A DNA stretch of 64,000 bases from Muricoccus roseus (GCF_900141905.1 NZ_FQZF01000013.1:1-64000); one strand, 5' to 3'; positions 7,600-16,807 are shown, numbered from the stretch's first letter. A program made the numbers and translations. The notes: generated by a model from the letters alone, not told the origin.

Positions 7600-8673
7600 T
7601 TACGGGGCTGCCTCCGCCCGGCCATCCAGCGGCGGTGCCGCGCCCAGCGGTTCCATTCCCTCCAGCCGCACGGGAAAGCGGGCGAGGGGGCCCAATTCGG
7701 TTTCCTGCATCGCGCCCCGCGCCAGGAACTGGGGGAAGCCGGCCAGCTCGGCGGGCGCCAGCACCGGGGCGGCGGGCACATCGGCGGCGAGAAGACGGTC
7801 CAGCAGCCCGGCGCTGTCCTCCTCGGCACAGCGGGTCGCGATCAGCGCGTTAATCGCCTCGGTCTGCGGGGCGCGCTGGGCCATGCGCGCGTGCTCGGCC
7901 GTGTCGAAGGGCGCAAGCTGCAGGGCCGCGGCGAGGCGGGTCCAGAAGTGGTCCTCCAGCGCGCCGATGCTGATCGCGCGGCCGTCCCGGCAGGGGAACA
8001 CGCCGTAGCCCGGGCGGGCGAGGGACAGGCGGCGCTGCGCCTCCAGCGTATCCGCCCCCGCGCCCGCGAAACGACCGAGGCGCGGGTTCATCCAGTGCAG
8101 GGCACATTCGGTCAGCGAGACGTCGAGGAACTGCCCCCGCCCCGTCACGCCGCGCTGCAACAGGGCGGCGAGCACGCCCGCCAGCCCGTAGACGGAACCG
8201 CAGAGATCCGCCACCGGGACGCCCGCACCGCCGCCCGACAGGGCCTGCATCCCCGCCGCGGACAGATAGTTGAGATCATGGCCGGGTACGGCCGCGAAGG
8301 GCCCGTCCTGCCCGTAGCCGCTGAGGGAGGCGTAGATCAGCCGCGGGTTGATGGCGGCCAACTCCGCATATCCCAGCCCCAGGCGTGCCATGACGCCGGG
8401 GCGGAAGCTCTCCACCAGCACGTCGTGATCTGCTGCCAGCGCGCGGGCCTTTTCGCGGCCTTCCGGCTGCTTCAGGTCGATCAGCGCGCTGCGCTTGCCC
8501 CGGTTCACGGCCCCGAAGACGCCGGGTGACATCCGCCGCACCGGATCGCCGGCAGGCGGTCGTTCCACCTTCAGCACCTCGGCGCCGAGCTCGGCCAGGC
8601 AGCCCGTGAGAAAAGGGCCGGGCAGAAGCTCCGAGAAGTCGAGCACGCGCAGGCCGTGCAGAGGACCGGGCAT
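7600..8673 (-). CDS. CaiB/BaiF family (class III) CoA-transferase
   Basis: The protein has 357 residues. It begins with MPGPLHGLRVLDFSELLPGP, the family N-terminus, followed by AELGAEVLKVERP and LKQPEGREKARAL. VPVADLCGSVYGLAGVLAALL carries the aspartate that forms the acyl anhydride intermediate. Members move CoA between carboxylic acids or epimerise 2-methylacyl-CoA; this length is also compatible with alpha-methylacyl-CoA racemase. Its ATG overlaps the stop of the iron-type dehydrogenase gene (ATGA), so the two form an operon that converges on the acyl-CoA synthetase. Confidence 0.88.
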   Translation of the reverse strand: MPGPLHGLRVLDFSELLPGPFLTGCLAELGAEVLKVERPPAGDPVRRMSPGVFGAVNRGKRSALIDLKQPEGREKARALAADHDVLVESFRPGVMARLGLGYAELAAINPRLIYASLSGYGQDGPFAAVPGHDLNYLSAAGMQALSGGGAGVPVADLCGSVYGLAGVLAALLQRGVTGRGQFLDVSLTECALHWMNPRLGRFAGAGADTLEAQRRLSLARPGYGVFPCRDGRAISIGALEDHFWTRLAAALQLAPFDTAEHARMAQRAPQTEAINALIATRCAEEDSAGLLDRLLAADVPAAPVLAPAELAGFPQFLARGAMQETELGPLARFPVRLEGMEPLGAAPPLDGRAEAAP

Positions 8674-9839
8674 CAGATCATCCTCTCATACAGCGCGGCG
8701 GCATCCGCGGTATCCAGCGGGCGGGGATTGCCGCGCGTCGCGGCGCTCAGCTGGGCCTGCCGCGCCAGTTCCGGGATCATGGAGCGCTCCACGCCCAGCG
8801 CGCTGAGCCGGTCCGGCATGCCGAAGCGGTCGCGCAGCGCGGTCAGGTGCGCCACCAGCGCCAGCGCGGCCTCGTCCTCCGTCGCGCCGGCCTCCGCCGC
8901 GCCGATCATGTGCGCGATCCATGCGTAGCGCGCGGCCGCCGCCGGCATGTTGAACCGCATAACATGCGGAAAGATCACGCCGAGGGAGTCGGCATGCGTG
9001 CAATCCGCCAGGGACTCGACCGGGGTGGAGAGGCCGTGGATCGCGTCCAACCCCTTCAGCGTGATACCGTGGTCGGCCAGATAGCTGGCCAGCATCACCT
9101 CGGATCGCGCGGCGAGGTCCTGCCCATTCGCCACCGCCAGGACAAGATGGGCGCAAGCGCGACGCATGGATTCGGCCCCGACCATGTCGCCGATGGGGTG
9201 TGGGCGGTTGGAGGTGAGCACGCCGATCGCGTGCATCAGCACGTCCAGCCCCGTCGCGGCCGTGGCGCGTGGGGGATGGCTGGCCACCAGTTCCGGGCCC
9301 AGGATGGTCAGGGCGGGACGCAGGTGCTCGCTCCGCAGCACGAGCTTGCGGCGGGGTGTCTTCAGCACCGCGCCCAGCGTCGTCTCGCTGCCCGTGCCGG
9401 AGGTGGTGGGAGCCGCGACGAAGCGCAGGGGCTGCCGCGGGGTCTCCTGGATGCCGTCATCGAAGAGGCTGTCCAGTGAGCGGCCTGTGAAATGGCGCAG
9501 GCAGGCGCCCTTGACCGCGTCGATGGTGCTCCCGCCGCCCAGTGCCACGATGGCGTCGCATCCGCTGTCCTGCCAGAGCGCGTGGATGGCCTCCACCTCC
9601 GCCTCGCGCGGGCTGGGGGGGACGCCCGCGAAGACCTCCACCGGAAAGTCGGCGCCTTTGATCAGGTCGGCGACGCGGTCCACCAGCCCTGCCGCCCGCA
9701 ATCCGGCATCGGAGGCCAGGAGCACGCGCCGGGCGCCCAGTCCGCGCAGCCCTTCCCCGAGTTGCGCGATGCGGCCGGGGCCGAAAAGGGCGGGGTTCGG
9801 CCGGCCGATGCCGAAGCGTGACAGTGCAGGATCGGCCAT
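8673..9839 (-). CDS. Iron-type alcohol dehydrogenase, maleylacetate reductase-like
   Basis: The protein has 388 residues from the ATG at 9839; an in-frame start 44 codons earlier adds only a sequence without family features. The NAD-binding loop is IVALGGGSTIDAVKG, followed by PTTSGTGSETT. The metal ligands of Fe-ADHs are present: D and H in ATGLDVLMHAIG, H in AIHGLS and H in CTHADSLG. Together with its short form, the overall pattern is closest to maleylacetate reductases, which reduce maleylacetate to 3-oxoadipate in (chloro)aromatic breakdown. A ring-cleavage enzyme is not in the window, so the substrate remains open. Confidence 0.82.
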   Translation of the reverse strand: MADPALSRFGIGRPNPALFGPGRIAQLGEGLRGLGARRVLLASDAGLRAAGLVDRVADLIKGADFPVEVFAGVPPSPREAEVEAIHALWQDSGCDAIVALGGGSTIDAVKGACLRHFTGRSLDSLFDDGIQETPRQPLRFVAAPTTSGTGSETTLGAVLKTPRRKLVLRSEHLRPALTILGPELVASHPPRATAATGLDVLMHAIGVLTSNRPHPIGDMVGAESMRRACAHLVLAVANGQDLAARSEVMLASYLADHGITLKGLDAIHGLSTPVESLADCTHADSLGVIFPHVMRFNMPAAAARYAWIAHMIGAAEAGATEDEAALALVAHLTALRDRFGMPDRLSALGVERSMIPELARQAQLSAATRGNPRPLDTADAAALYERMI

Positions 9840-10304
9840 TCGCTCCCTCGTCCTTATGAGCGGGTTGTTGTGCTGATTCCTACGAGGAAATGCAGATTGC
9901 ACCAATGGGTCGTAGGAACGATCGCCCGCGGGAAGTGTCAGGGCGCATAAAGATCGAGGGGAGTTCGCCACTCCTTAGCGGCAGAGGTCGTGATCAGCCT
10001 GCGGCCAAACATTCAGTGAAAGCTCAGCAAGGAAGTTCTCCGTGCCCGTCCGGAGGTTAGGCCGGCGCAGCGGGACGAGACAGATGATCGCCCATGCCGG
10101 CAGCACGCTTCTTCCGGCCGGCCTGTCGAACGACGTCGGCGAACTCGCGCCAATGTGAGGGCCGGGCGGAATAAATGACGGCGTCTTCAGATTCCGGCGT
10201 GCCAGGGGCCCCCGGAGCCGGGTATCGCCTGCTAAGAGGATGGCGGGCAGCGGGGCGTAGCCATGCGCCGCCGCCCCGGTGCCATCGCAACCCCGGAGTA
10301 CATC
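9840..10304. other. Divergent intergenic region with a 9-base inverted repeat
   Basis: These 465 bases separate the dehydrogenase operon (leftward) from ptsN (rightward). TTCCTACGA (9877-9885) and TCGTAGGAA (9910-9918) are perfect inverted copies 33 bases apart, starting 38 bases upstream of the dehydrogenase ATG, and could be a regulator site for that operon. The remaining 380 bases show no gene, RNA or convincing promoter to me. Confidence 0.4.
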
Positions 10305-10778
10305 ATGGCGATCGCAGACCTGTTCCCTGCCGCCGAAGGCATCCTGAGTCTCGGGCCCGCGAACAAGGCGGAGCTGCTCGACATGCTCTCGACCGAAGCC
10401 GCGAGCCGGCTGGGGCACCCGAAGGACGATATTCTCCAGGCGCTGCTGGCGCGGGAGAAGCTGGGCTCCACCGCGCTCGGGCGCGGGGTTGCGCTGCCGC
10501 ATACGCGGCTGAGCTGGCTGCAGGAGCCCCTGGCGATCCTGGCCCGTCTGAACCGGCCCATCGACCTCGACGCGCGGGACGGCGAGCCCGTGGACCTCGT
10601 CTTTCTCGTGCTGTGGCCGGAATCCGCCTCGGAGGGGTTCCTGCCCGCCCTTTCCGGCATCTGCCGTGCGCTGCGCGACGACCACCTGCCGCGTCAGCTG
10701 CGTCAGGCCCGCTCGGCGGCCGAGGCGCTGGCGATGTTGCAGGCAGCGGACCAGCAGGACCGCGACCCGCAGCCCTGA
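10305..10778 (+). CDS. ptsN: PTS IIA-like nitrogen regulatory protein (EIIA-Ntr)
   Basis: The protein has 157 residues from ATG 10305, which has GGAG seven bases before it; the upstream ATG at 10263 lacks a site. It is a single PTS EIIA type-2 domain. GVALPHTRL carries His66, the residue phosphorylated by the NPr branch of the nitrogen PTS. In enterobacteria and rhizobia the protein acts by protein contact, including on potassium transport and sensing. Here it is 64 bases upstream of a full Mrp/Pha antiporter operon on the same strand. It lacks its usual neighbours rpoN and hpf. A direct role in controlling the antiporter is an inference from position. Confidence 0.85.
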   Translation: MAIADLFPAAEGILSLGPANKAELLDMLSTEAASRLGHPKDDILQALLAREKLGSTALGRGVALPHTRLSWLQEPLAILARLNRPIDLDARDGEPVDLVFLVLWPESASEGFLPALSGICRALRDDHLPRQLRQARSAAEALAMLQAADQQDRDPQP

Positions 10779-10842
10779 TCCCAATCGCGGGCCAAGCTGG
10801 ACGGCCCGCCCCCTACGTACCCCAGAACAAGGACGGCGCCTG

Positions 10843-13737
10843 GTGCCCGACGCCCTCTCCCTTTCGGCTGCCATCGGCTTCCCCTATCTCGGCGCATTGA
10901 TCGTGGCGCTGTTGCCGCGCAACCGGCGTAACCTCGAATCCTGGCTCGCCGGCGGCGTGGCGCTCCTGTCGCTCATCATGGTGTGGCTGCTCTGGCCGTC
11001 GGTATCCCAGGGGGAAGTGCCGCGGCTGGAACTGCCCTGGGCGCCGGAGCTCGGCCTCACCTTCGTGCTGCGCATGGATGGTCTGGCCTCTGTCTTCGCC
11101 GCCATGGTGACGGGTATCGGCTTTCTGGTCGTGCTCTACGCCCGCTACTACATGTCGCCGGACGACCCGATCCCGCGCTTCTTTTCGTTCCTGCTGTTCT
11201 TCATGGGTTCGATGATGGGGCTAGTGCTCTCGGGCAACCTGATCCAGCTCGTCTTTTTCTGGGAACTCACCAGCCTCTTCTCGTTCCTTTTGATCGGCTA
11301 CTGGCAGCACTCGGCCGCGGCGCGGGACGGCGCGCGTATCGCGCTGACGGTCACCGCCGGGGGTGGGCTGGCGCTCTTCGCCGGCATGCTGCTGCTCGGC
11401 CATATTGTCGGCTCCTACGACCTCGACCGCGTGCTGGCGGCGGGCGACGTCATCCGCGACCACCCGCTCTACCTGCCCGCGCTGGTGCTGGTCCTGCTGG
11501 GCGCGCTGACCAAAAGCGCGCAGTTCCCGTTCCATTTCTGGCTGCCGCAGGCCATGGCCGCGCCCACGCCGGTCTCGGCCTATCTGCACTCCGCGACGCT
11601 CGTGAAGGCCGGGATCTTCCTGCTGGCGCGGCTTTGGCCGGTCATGGCCGGCACGGATGCGTGGTTCTGGATCCTGGGCACCTGCGGCATGGTCACCCTG
11701 CTGCTGGGCGCCTATGTCGCGATCTTCCAGCATGACCTGAAGGGGCTGCTGGCCTACTCCACCATCAGCCATCTCGGGCTCATCACCCTGCTGCTGAGTC
11801 TGAACAGCCCGCTGGCGATGGTGGCTGCCATCTTCCACACCATGAACCACGCGACCTTCAAGGCCTCGCTGTTCATGGCCGCAGGCATTATCGACCATGA
11901 GACCGGCACGCGCGACATCCGGCGCCTGTCCGGCCTCAACCGGTCCATGCCCTTCACGGCACGGCTGGCGCTGGTGGCCGCCGCCTCCATGGCCGGGGTG
12001 CCGCTGCTGAACGGCTTCATCTCCAAGGAGATGTTCTTCACCGAGGCGCTGACCGCCACCTCCGCCCCCACCGCGCTGCACGCCGTGCTGCCCATCGCGG
12101 CGCTGGTGGCCAGTGCCCTGGCGGTCGCATATTCCCTGCGCTTCATCCACGGCGCCTTCTTCGGCCCGGATGCGAGCGACCTGCCGCGCACCCCGCACGA
12201 GCCGCCGCAATGGATGCGCGTGCCGGTGGAAGTCTTGGTCTTCCTCTGCATGGTGGTCGGGATCCTGCCCGCCGCGACCATCGGCCCCTACCTGGATGTG
12301 GCGGTCCGCTCGGTCCTGCGGGGCGACACGCCGGAATACAGCCTTGCGGTCTGGCACGGCTTCAACCTGCCGCTGGTGATGAGCCTCTGCGCCCTCGCGA
12401 TCGGCGTGCTGCTCTACCGCCTGTTGCAGCGCCACCTCAGCGCGGGCGTGGAGGGCACGCCGCTGATCCGCGGGCTGGACGCTCGCCGGATCTTCGACCG
12501 CACGATGGTCTTTCTCTCCTGGCGCTTCGCCCGCACGCTGGAGCGCCTGCTGGGAACCAGCCGGTTGCAAATGCAGCTGCGGCTGATGGTCTGCGGCACC
12601 TTCCTCGCCGCGGCGATGGCCCTGCTGCCCTATGGCCTGCGCCTGGGCGGCGTCACGCTGACGCGGGCGGATCCGGTCGTGGCGTTGATCTGGCTGGTTG
12701 GAGCCGGCTGTGCCGTCGCCGCCGCCTACCAGGCCAAGTACCACCGCCTGGCAGCCCTTGTACTGCTGGGGGGGGCGGGCCTGGCGACCTGCCTCACCTT
12801 CGTCTGGTTCTCCGCGCCGGACCTGGCGATGACGCAGCTGCTGGTGGAGGTGGTGACGACGGTGCTGCTGCTGCTCGGCCTGCGCTGGCTGCCGAAGCGG
12901 GTGGAGTTCTCCGACACATCCAGGGCCCTGCTGCCGCGGCTGCGCCGCGCGCGGGACCTTGTCATCGCGGTCGCCGCCGGCGCCGGGCTGACGGCCGTGT
13001 CCTATGCCACCATGACCCGTCCCTCGCCCGATGGCCTTTCCCGCGACTTTCTGGAACGGGCTTACACGGAAGGCGGCGGGACCAACGTCGTCAACGTCAT
13101 CCTCGTGGACTTCCGGGGCTTTGACACGCTGGGCGAGATCACCGTCCTCGGCATCGTTGCGCTGACCGTCTTCGCGCTGCTGCGCCGCTTCCGCCCGGCG
13201 CCCGAGAGCATCGGGATGCCGGACCAGCAGCAGGGGCGGGAAGGGGACTGGCTGCTGGTGCCCGGCGTCATCATGAAGCTCATGTTCCCCGTCATCGGCG
13301 CCGTCGCGATCTTCCTGCTGCTGCGCGGGCATGACCTGCCCGGTGGCGGCTTCGCGGCAGGGCTGATGATGTCGGTGGCCATCCTGTTGCAATACATGGC
13401 AGGTGGAACGCGCTGGGTGGATGATCACCTGCGCGTACACCCGCTGCGCTGGATGGGCGCCGGCCTGCTGCTCGCGGCGGGCACCGGCGCCGCCGCCACG
13501 GTGGCGGGGCGCCCCTTCCTGACCTCCTACTTCGCCTATGCGGATCTGGGCTGGCTCGGCAAGCTGCCGATGGCCAGCGCGGTGCTCTTCGACCTCGGCG
13601 TCTTCGCCCTGGTCTTCGGCGCGACGGTGCTGATGCTGATCGCCATCGCGCACCAATCCGTGCGCAACCCGAAGCCGGCCCGCCCTGTCCTGCCGGAGCG
13701 CGCAGCCCCCAGCCCCGTGACCGCAGGAGACGATTGA
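10843..13737 (+). CDS. mrpA: Mrp/Pha cation-proton antiporter, fused subunits A and B
   Basis: The protein has 964 residues from GTG 10843 (AAGGA eight bases before; earlier starts lie within ptsN). Its length matches alphaproteobacterial PhaAB fusions. The N-terminal part is a NuoL/ND5-like proton-pumping subunit with about 14 membrane helices, showing PDDPIPRFFSFLLFF, FFWELTSLFSFLLIGYW and FPFHFWLPQAMAAPTPVSAYLH. Residues after about 600 hold the MrpA C-terminal domain (YQAKYHRLAALVLLG, APDLAMTQLLVEVVTTVL). From about residue 800 comes the MrpB domain (PVIGAVAIFLLLRGHDLPGGGFAAGL). The complex exchanges Na+ or K+ for protons across the inner membrane. Confidence 0.95.
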   Translation: MPDALSLSAAIGFPYLGALIVALLPRNRRNLESWLAGGVALLSLIMVWLLWPSVSQGEVPRLELPWAPELGLTFVLRMDGLASVFAAMVTGIGFLVVLYARYYMSPDDPIPRFFSFLLFFMGSMMGLVLSGNLIQLVFFWELTSLFSFLLIGYWQHSAAARDGARIALTVTAGGGLALFAGMLLLGHIVGSYDLDRVLAAGDVIRDHPLYLPALVLVLLGALTKSAQFPFHFWLPQAMAAPTPVSAYLHSATLVKAGIFLLARLWPVMAGTDAWFWILGTCGMVTLLLGAYVAIFQHDLKGLLAYSTISHLGLITLLLSLNSPLAMVAAIFHTMNHATFKASLFMAAGIIDHETGTRDIRRLSGLNRSMPFTARLALVAAASMAGVPLLNGFISKEMFFTEALTATSAPTALHAVLPIAALVASALAVAYSLRFIHGAFFGPDASDLPRTPHEPPQWMRVPVEVLVFLCMVVGILPAATIGPYLDVAVRSVLRGDTPEYSLAVWHGFNLPLVMSLCALAIGVLLYRLLQRHLSAGVEGTPLIRGLDARRIFDRTMVFLSWRFARTLERLLGTSRLQMQLRLMVCGTFLAAAMALLPYGLRLGGVTLTRADPVVALIWLVGAGCAVAAAYQAKYHRLAALVLLGGAGLATCLTFVWFSAPDLAMTQLLVEVVTTVLLLLGLRWLPKRVEFSDTSRALLPRLRRARDLVIAVAAGAGLTAVSYATMTRPSPDGLSRDFLERAYTEGGGTNVVNVILVDFRGFDTLGEITVLGIVALTVFALLRRFRPAPESIGMPDQQQGREGDWLLVPGVIMKLMFPVIGAVAIFLLLRGHDLPGGGFAAGLMMSVAILLQYMAGGTRWVDDHLRVHPLRWMGAGLLLAAGTGAAATVAGRPFLTSYFAYADLGWLGKLPMASAVLFDLGVFALVFGATVLMLIAIAHQSVRNPKPARPVLPERAAPSPVTAGDD

Positions 13738-14081
13738 TGGAACTCATTCTGGCGATCTCCATCGGCGTGCTCGGCGGGTCTGGCGTGTGGCTGCTGATGC
13801 GGCCGCGCACCTTCCAGCTGATCATCGGCCTGTCCCTGCTCTCCTACGCGGTGAACCTGTTCATCTTCAGCATGGGCCGCTTTCCCGTGGGCCGGCCGCC
13901 GATCCTGGACCCCGGCACATCGGGGGATCCGGCCGTCTTCGCCGACCCCTTGCCACAAGCCCTGGTGCTGACCGCCATCGTCATCGGCTTCGCCACCACG
14001 GCGCTGTTCCTCGTCGTCATGCTCGCTTCCCGTGGGCTGACGGGCGGCGACCATGTGGACGGAAGGGGCCCGGGCCGGTGA
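13737..14081 (+). CDS. mrpC: Mrp/Pha antiporter subunit C (NuoK-like)
   Basis: The protein has 114 residues, the usual size. It begins at the ATG overlapping the stop of the A subunit (TGATG). Three membrane helices are evident; GVLGGSGVWLLMRPRTFQLIIGLSLLSYAVNLFIFSMGR is the NuoK-like core (named here by its ends GVLGGSG and FIFSMGR), followed by DPLPQALVLTAIVIGFA, the strongest MrpC mark. It is a small structural and proton-path subunit. Its stop overlaps the GTG of the D subunit as GTGA. Confidence 0.93.
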   Translation: MELILAISIGVLGGSGVWLLMRPRTFQLIIGLSLLSYAVNLFIFSMGRFPVGRPPILDPGTSGDPAVFADPLPQALVLTAIVIGFATTALFLVVMLASRGLTGGDHVDGRGPGR

Positions 14082-15682
14082 GCGGCTGGATGCAGCACCT
14101 CGCGATCCTGCCCATCGCCGTGCCGCTGCTGGCTGGCGCGATCATGATCCCGATGGAAGACCAGCGCGGCCGGCTGCGCGCTGCGCTGGGGATCGCCTCC
14201 GCGCTGGCACTGGTGGCGTTCGCCGTCATGCTGGCCTGGCAGGCGCATCTGGGCGGTGCGGTCAGCATCTACCGCCTGGGTAATTGGCCCGTGACCTTCG
14301 GCATCGTGCTGGTGGTGGACCGGCTCGCGGCTTTGATGCTGGTGCTGACCGCGGTGCTGGGCCTCTCGGCGCTCCTGTTCTCCCTCACGCGCTGGCAGCG
14401 GATGGGCCCGCATTTCCACGCGCTGTTCCAGTTCCAGCTGATGGGGCTGAACGGCGCGTTCCTCACAGGCGACCTGTTCAACCTCTTCGTGTTCTTCGAG
14501 GTGCTGCTGGCGGCTTCCTACGGCCTGGCGCTGCATGGCTCCGGCATCGCCCGCGTGAAGGCCGGGCTTCATTACATCTCCATCAATCTCGCGGCCTCGC
14601 TGCTGTTCCTGATCGGCGTCTCCATGATCTATGGAGTGACCGGAACGCTGAACATGGCTGACCTCGCCAGCCGCATCCCGGCGCTACCGGCGGAAAACCG
14701 GCCCCTGCTGGAAGCGGGCGCGGCCATTCTCGGCATGGCGTTCCTGACGAAGGCGGCCATGTGGCCGCTGGGCTTCTGGCTGGGGCCAACCTACGCCGCC
14801 GCCAGCCCGCCCGCCGCCGCCATCTTCTCCCTGATGAGCAAGGTTGGCGTTTATGCCATACTGCGCCTGTCCCTGCTGCTGTTCGGCGAGGATGCCGGCG
14901 CCTCGGCCGGCTTCGGCGGGACCTGGCTGCTGGCCGGCGGGATCATGACCATCGGCTTCGGCGCCGTCTCGGTGCTCGCGACGCAGGACCTGTCCCGCCT
15001 CGCCGGAGGCTGCGTGCTCATCTCCTCCGGCACGCTGCTGGCGGCGATCGGCGCCGGGCAGGTGGCGGTCACGGGCGGTGCCCTGATCTACCTCGCCAGC
15101 TCGGCTCTGGCGATCGGCGCCCTGTTCCTGCTGATCGAGCTGCTGGAGCGCGGCCGCGAGGTCGGCGCCGATGTTCTGGCCGTCACGCTCGAAGCCTTCG
15201 GCGACGGGGAAGGCGAGGAGGAGGAGGAGGAGACGAACGAGGTTGGGACCGTCATTCCCGCCACCATGGCCGTCCTCGGCATATCCTTCATGTGCTGCGC
15301 CCTGGTCCTGGCGGGTCTGCCGCCACTGTCCGGCTTCATCGGGAAGTTCGCCATGCTCAGCGGCATCCTGAATCCGGTCGGGCTGGGCGAGGGGCCGCCT
15401 TCGCTCTCGCTCGGCGGCTGGGCGCTGCTGGTGGCGCTGGTTCTCTCGGGCTTCGCCACCGTGCTGGCCATGGCGCGCGCCGGTATCCGCAGTCTTTGGG
15501 CGAATACTCGTAGCGTTCCCCTCGTCGGCGTGGTGGAGATCGCACCGGTGTTGATGCTGATCGGACTCTGCGTCGCCATGACGGCGGCGGCGGGGCCGAC
15601 GACACGCTACATGCAGGCCGCGGCGGAGTCCCTGCACACGCCACGCGAGTACGTGCGGGGCGTGATGGAGGCGCGGCCATGA
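14078..15682 (+). CDS. mrpD: Mrp/Pha antiporter subunit D (NuoM/N-like)
   Basis: The protein has 534 residues from GTG 14078, which overlaps the mrpC stop; an internal ATG four codons later is the alternative. It is a polytopic proton-channel-type subunit with LTGDLFNLFVFFEVLLAASYGL, KAGLHYISINLAASL and FLTKAAMWPLGFWL. A strongly acidic stretch near residue 380 (GDGEGEEEEEETNEVG) precedes IPATMAVLGISF; PhaD proteins have an acidic linker at this point, but this one has a run of six glutamates encoded by repeated GAG. It ends in ATGA overlap with mrpE. Confidence 0.94.
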   Translation: MSGWMQHLAILPIAVPLLAGAIMIPMEDQRGRLRAALGIASALALVAFAVMLAWQAHLGGAVSIYRLGNWPVTFGIVLVVDRLAALMLVLTAVLGLSALLFSLTRWQRMGPHFHALFQFQLMGLNGAFLTGDLFNLFVFFEVLLAASYGLALHGSGIARVKAGLHYISINLAASLLFLIGVSMIYGVTGTLNMADLASRIPALPAENRPLLEAGAAILGMAFLTKAAMWPLGFWLGPTYAAASPPAAAIFSLMSKVGVYAILRLSLLLFGEDAGASAGFGGTWLLAGGIMTIGFGAVSVLATQDLSRLAGGCVLISSGTLLAAIGAGQVAVTGGALIYLASSALAIGALFLLIELLERGREVGADVLAVTLEAFGDGEGEEEEEETNEVGTVIPATMAVLGISFMCCALVLAGLPPLSGFIGKFAMLSGILNPVGLGEGPPSLSLGGWALLVALVLSGFATVLAMARAGIRSLWANTRSVPLVGVVEIAPVLMLIGLCVAMTAAAGPTTRYMQAAAESLHTPREYVRGVMEARP

Positions 15683-16164
15683 AGGCGCTGCTGCCGCATC
15701 CATTGCTCTCGGCAGGGCTGCTCATCATGTGGCTGCTGATGCAGCAGACGGTGAAGCCGGGTCCGGCACTGGTCGGCGCCGTCGTGGCGGTGCTGGGCGG
15801 CTGGGCCTTCGCCCTGCTGCGCCCCGACACGGTCCGTGTGCGCCGGCTGGGCGCCATACTCCGCCTTGCCAGGCACGTCGCCGTGGACGTGATCCGGTCG
15901 AATCTCGGCGTCGCACAGGTCATCCTCTTCCGGCGGAAGGACCGGCGCTCCGGCTTCGTTCGCATCCAGCTGGCCTTGCGGGACCCGCAGGCACTTGCCG
16001 TCCTGGCCGTCATCCTGACCGCGACTCCCGGGACCGCCTGGCTGGAGTTCGACTCCGAGGAGGGCTGGCTGCTGCTTCACGTCCTCGATCTCATCGACGA
16101 GGCCAGTTGGGCCCGCATCGTCCAGGAGCGATACGAGGAGCCGCTGATGGAGATCTTTCAATGA
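15679..16164 (+). CDS. mrpE: Mrp/Pha antiporter subunit E
   Basis: The protein has 161 residues and starts within the mrpD stop codon. Two N-terminal membrane helices (LLSAGLLIMWLLMQQTV and LVGAVVAVLGGWAFALL) are followed by a cytoplasmic domain with VAVDVIRSNLGVAQVIL, a conserved MrpE stretch, and LTATPGTAWLEF. The C-terminus EEPLMEIF is also family-typical. It is needed for assembly or activity of the antiporter rather than ion passage itself. ATG of mrpF follows in overlap. Confidence 0.93.
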   Translation: MKALLPHPLLSAGLLIMWLLMQQTVKPGPALVGAVVAVLGGWAFALLRPDTVRVRRLGAILRLARHVAVDVIRSNLGVAQVILFRRKDRRSGFVRIQLALRDPQALAVLAVILTATPGTAWLEFDSEEGWLLLHVLDLIDEASWARIVQERYEEPLMEIFQ

Positions 16165-16442
16165 GCCAGGCCGTGCTTCAGTGGTCGCTCCTCGGCACCC
16201 AGGTCATGCTGGGGATTGCATTTGTCTGTTGCGCGCTGCGTGTGTTGCTGGGCCCCCGGGCGCAGGACCGGGTCGTTGGGTTGGACACCCTCTACGTCAA
16301 CGGAATGTTGCTGCTCCTGACCTTCGGCATCCGCTCAGGCACCGACATCTACTTCGAGATCGCTCTCGTGATCGCGCTGCTCGGCTTCGTGAGCACGGCC
16401 GCGCTGGCGAAGTTCCTGATGCGGGGGGAGGTGATCGAATGA
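16161..16442 (+). CDS. mrpF: Mrp/Pha antiporter subunit F
   Basis: The protein has 93 residues with three predicted membrane helices. The conserved core GPRAQDRVVGLDTLYVNGM is followed by FGIRSGTDIYFEIALVIALLGF, both standard for MrpF. It starts at the ATG overlapping the mrpE stop and overlaps mrpG by ATGA, so the operon is tightly coupled from A to G. Confidence 0.93.
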   Translation: MSQAVLQWSLLGTQVMLGIAFVCCALRVLLGPRAQDRVVGLDTLYVNGMLLLLTFGIRSGTDIYFEIALVIALLGFVSTAALAKFLMRGEVIE

Positions 16443-16807
16443 GCCATGCCGCCGACCTGCCCCTATGGGCGGCCCTGCCAGTCGCCGCGCTTCTGTTGCT
16501 GGGCGCCGGACTGGCGCTGGCCGGCTCGATAGGCCTGCTCAGCCTGAGGAGCTTCTACGAGCGCCTGCACGCGCCGACCATCGCAACCTCCTGTGGCATG
16601 GCCTTTATTCTCCTCGCCTCGATGATCTTCTTCTCCGTGCTGCAGAGCCGGCTGGTGGTGCATGAGGTGCTGATCGGGATCCTTCTGCTCGTCACCATGC
16701 CGGTGACCTTGATGCTGGTAGGTCGCGCGGCCTTGCACAGGGACAGGCTGGAGGGCAGCCCGGAGGTGCCTTCCGAGCCGTCTCCCCCTGAGGATCGACC
16801 CTCCTAA
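16439..16807 (+). CDS. mrpG: Mrp/Pha antiporter subunit G
   Basis: The protein has 122 residues and completes the seven-function set in the order [31 protein letters not shown] is the PhaG/MnhG signature, followed by two membrane helices. The C-terminal 20 residues ([15 protein letters not shown]) are a proline- and acid-rich cytoplasmic tail. The gene ends 180 bases before the promoter of the siderophore genes. Confidence 0.93.
   Translation: MSHAADLPLWAALPVAALLLLGAGLALAGSIGLLSLRSFYERLHAPTIATSCGMAFILLASMIFFSVLQSRLVVHEVLIGILLLVTMPVTLMLVGRAALHRDRLEGSPEVPSEPSPPEDRPS

Noticed and set aside
224-9920. The 11-base string TCGTAGGAACG at 224-234 and again at 9910-9920
   Set aside because: One copy lies behind the transposase end and the other in an operator-like repeat; no wider similarity joins them, so coincidence is likely.
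10666-10842. Extending mrpA upstream to 10666
   Set aside because: The extra 59 codons lie mostly inside ptsN and encode Arg-rich sequence; GTG 10843 has a good ribosome site and matches family length.
11221-13656. An 811-codon open frame on the minus strand opposite mrpA
   Set aside because: It lies wholly opposite a gene with clear membrane and family motifs, its predicted protein is rich in Arg, Gln, His and Gly, and it has no recognisable domain. Long antisense frames are expected at this GC content.
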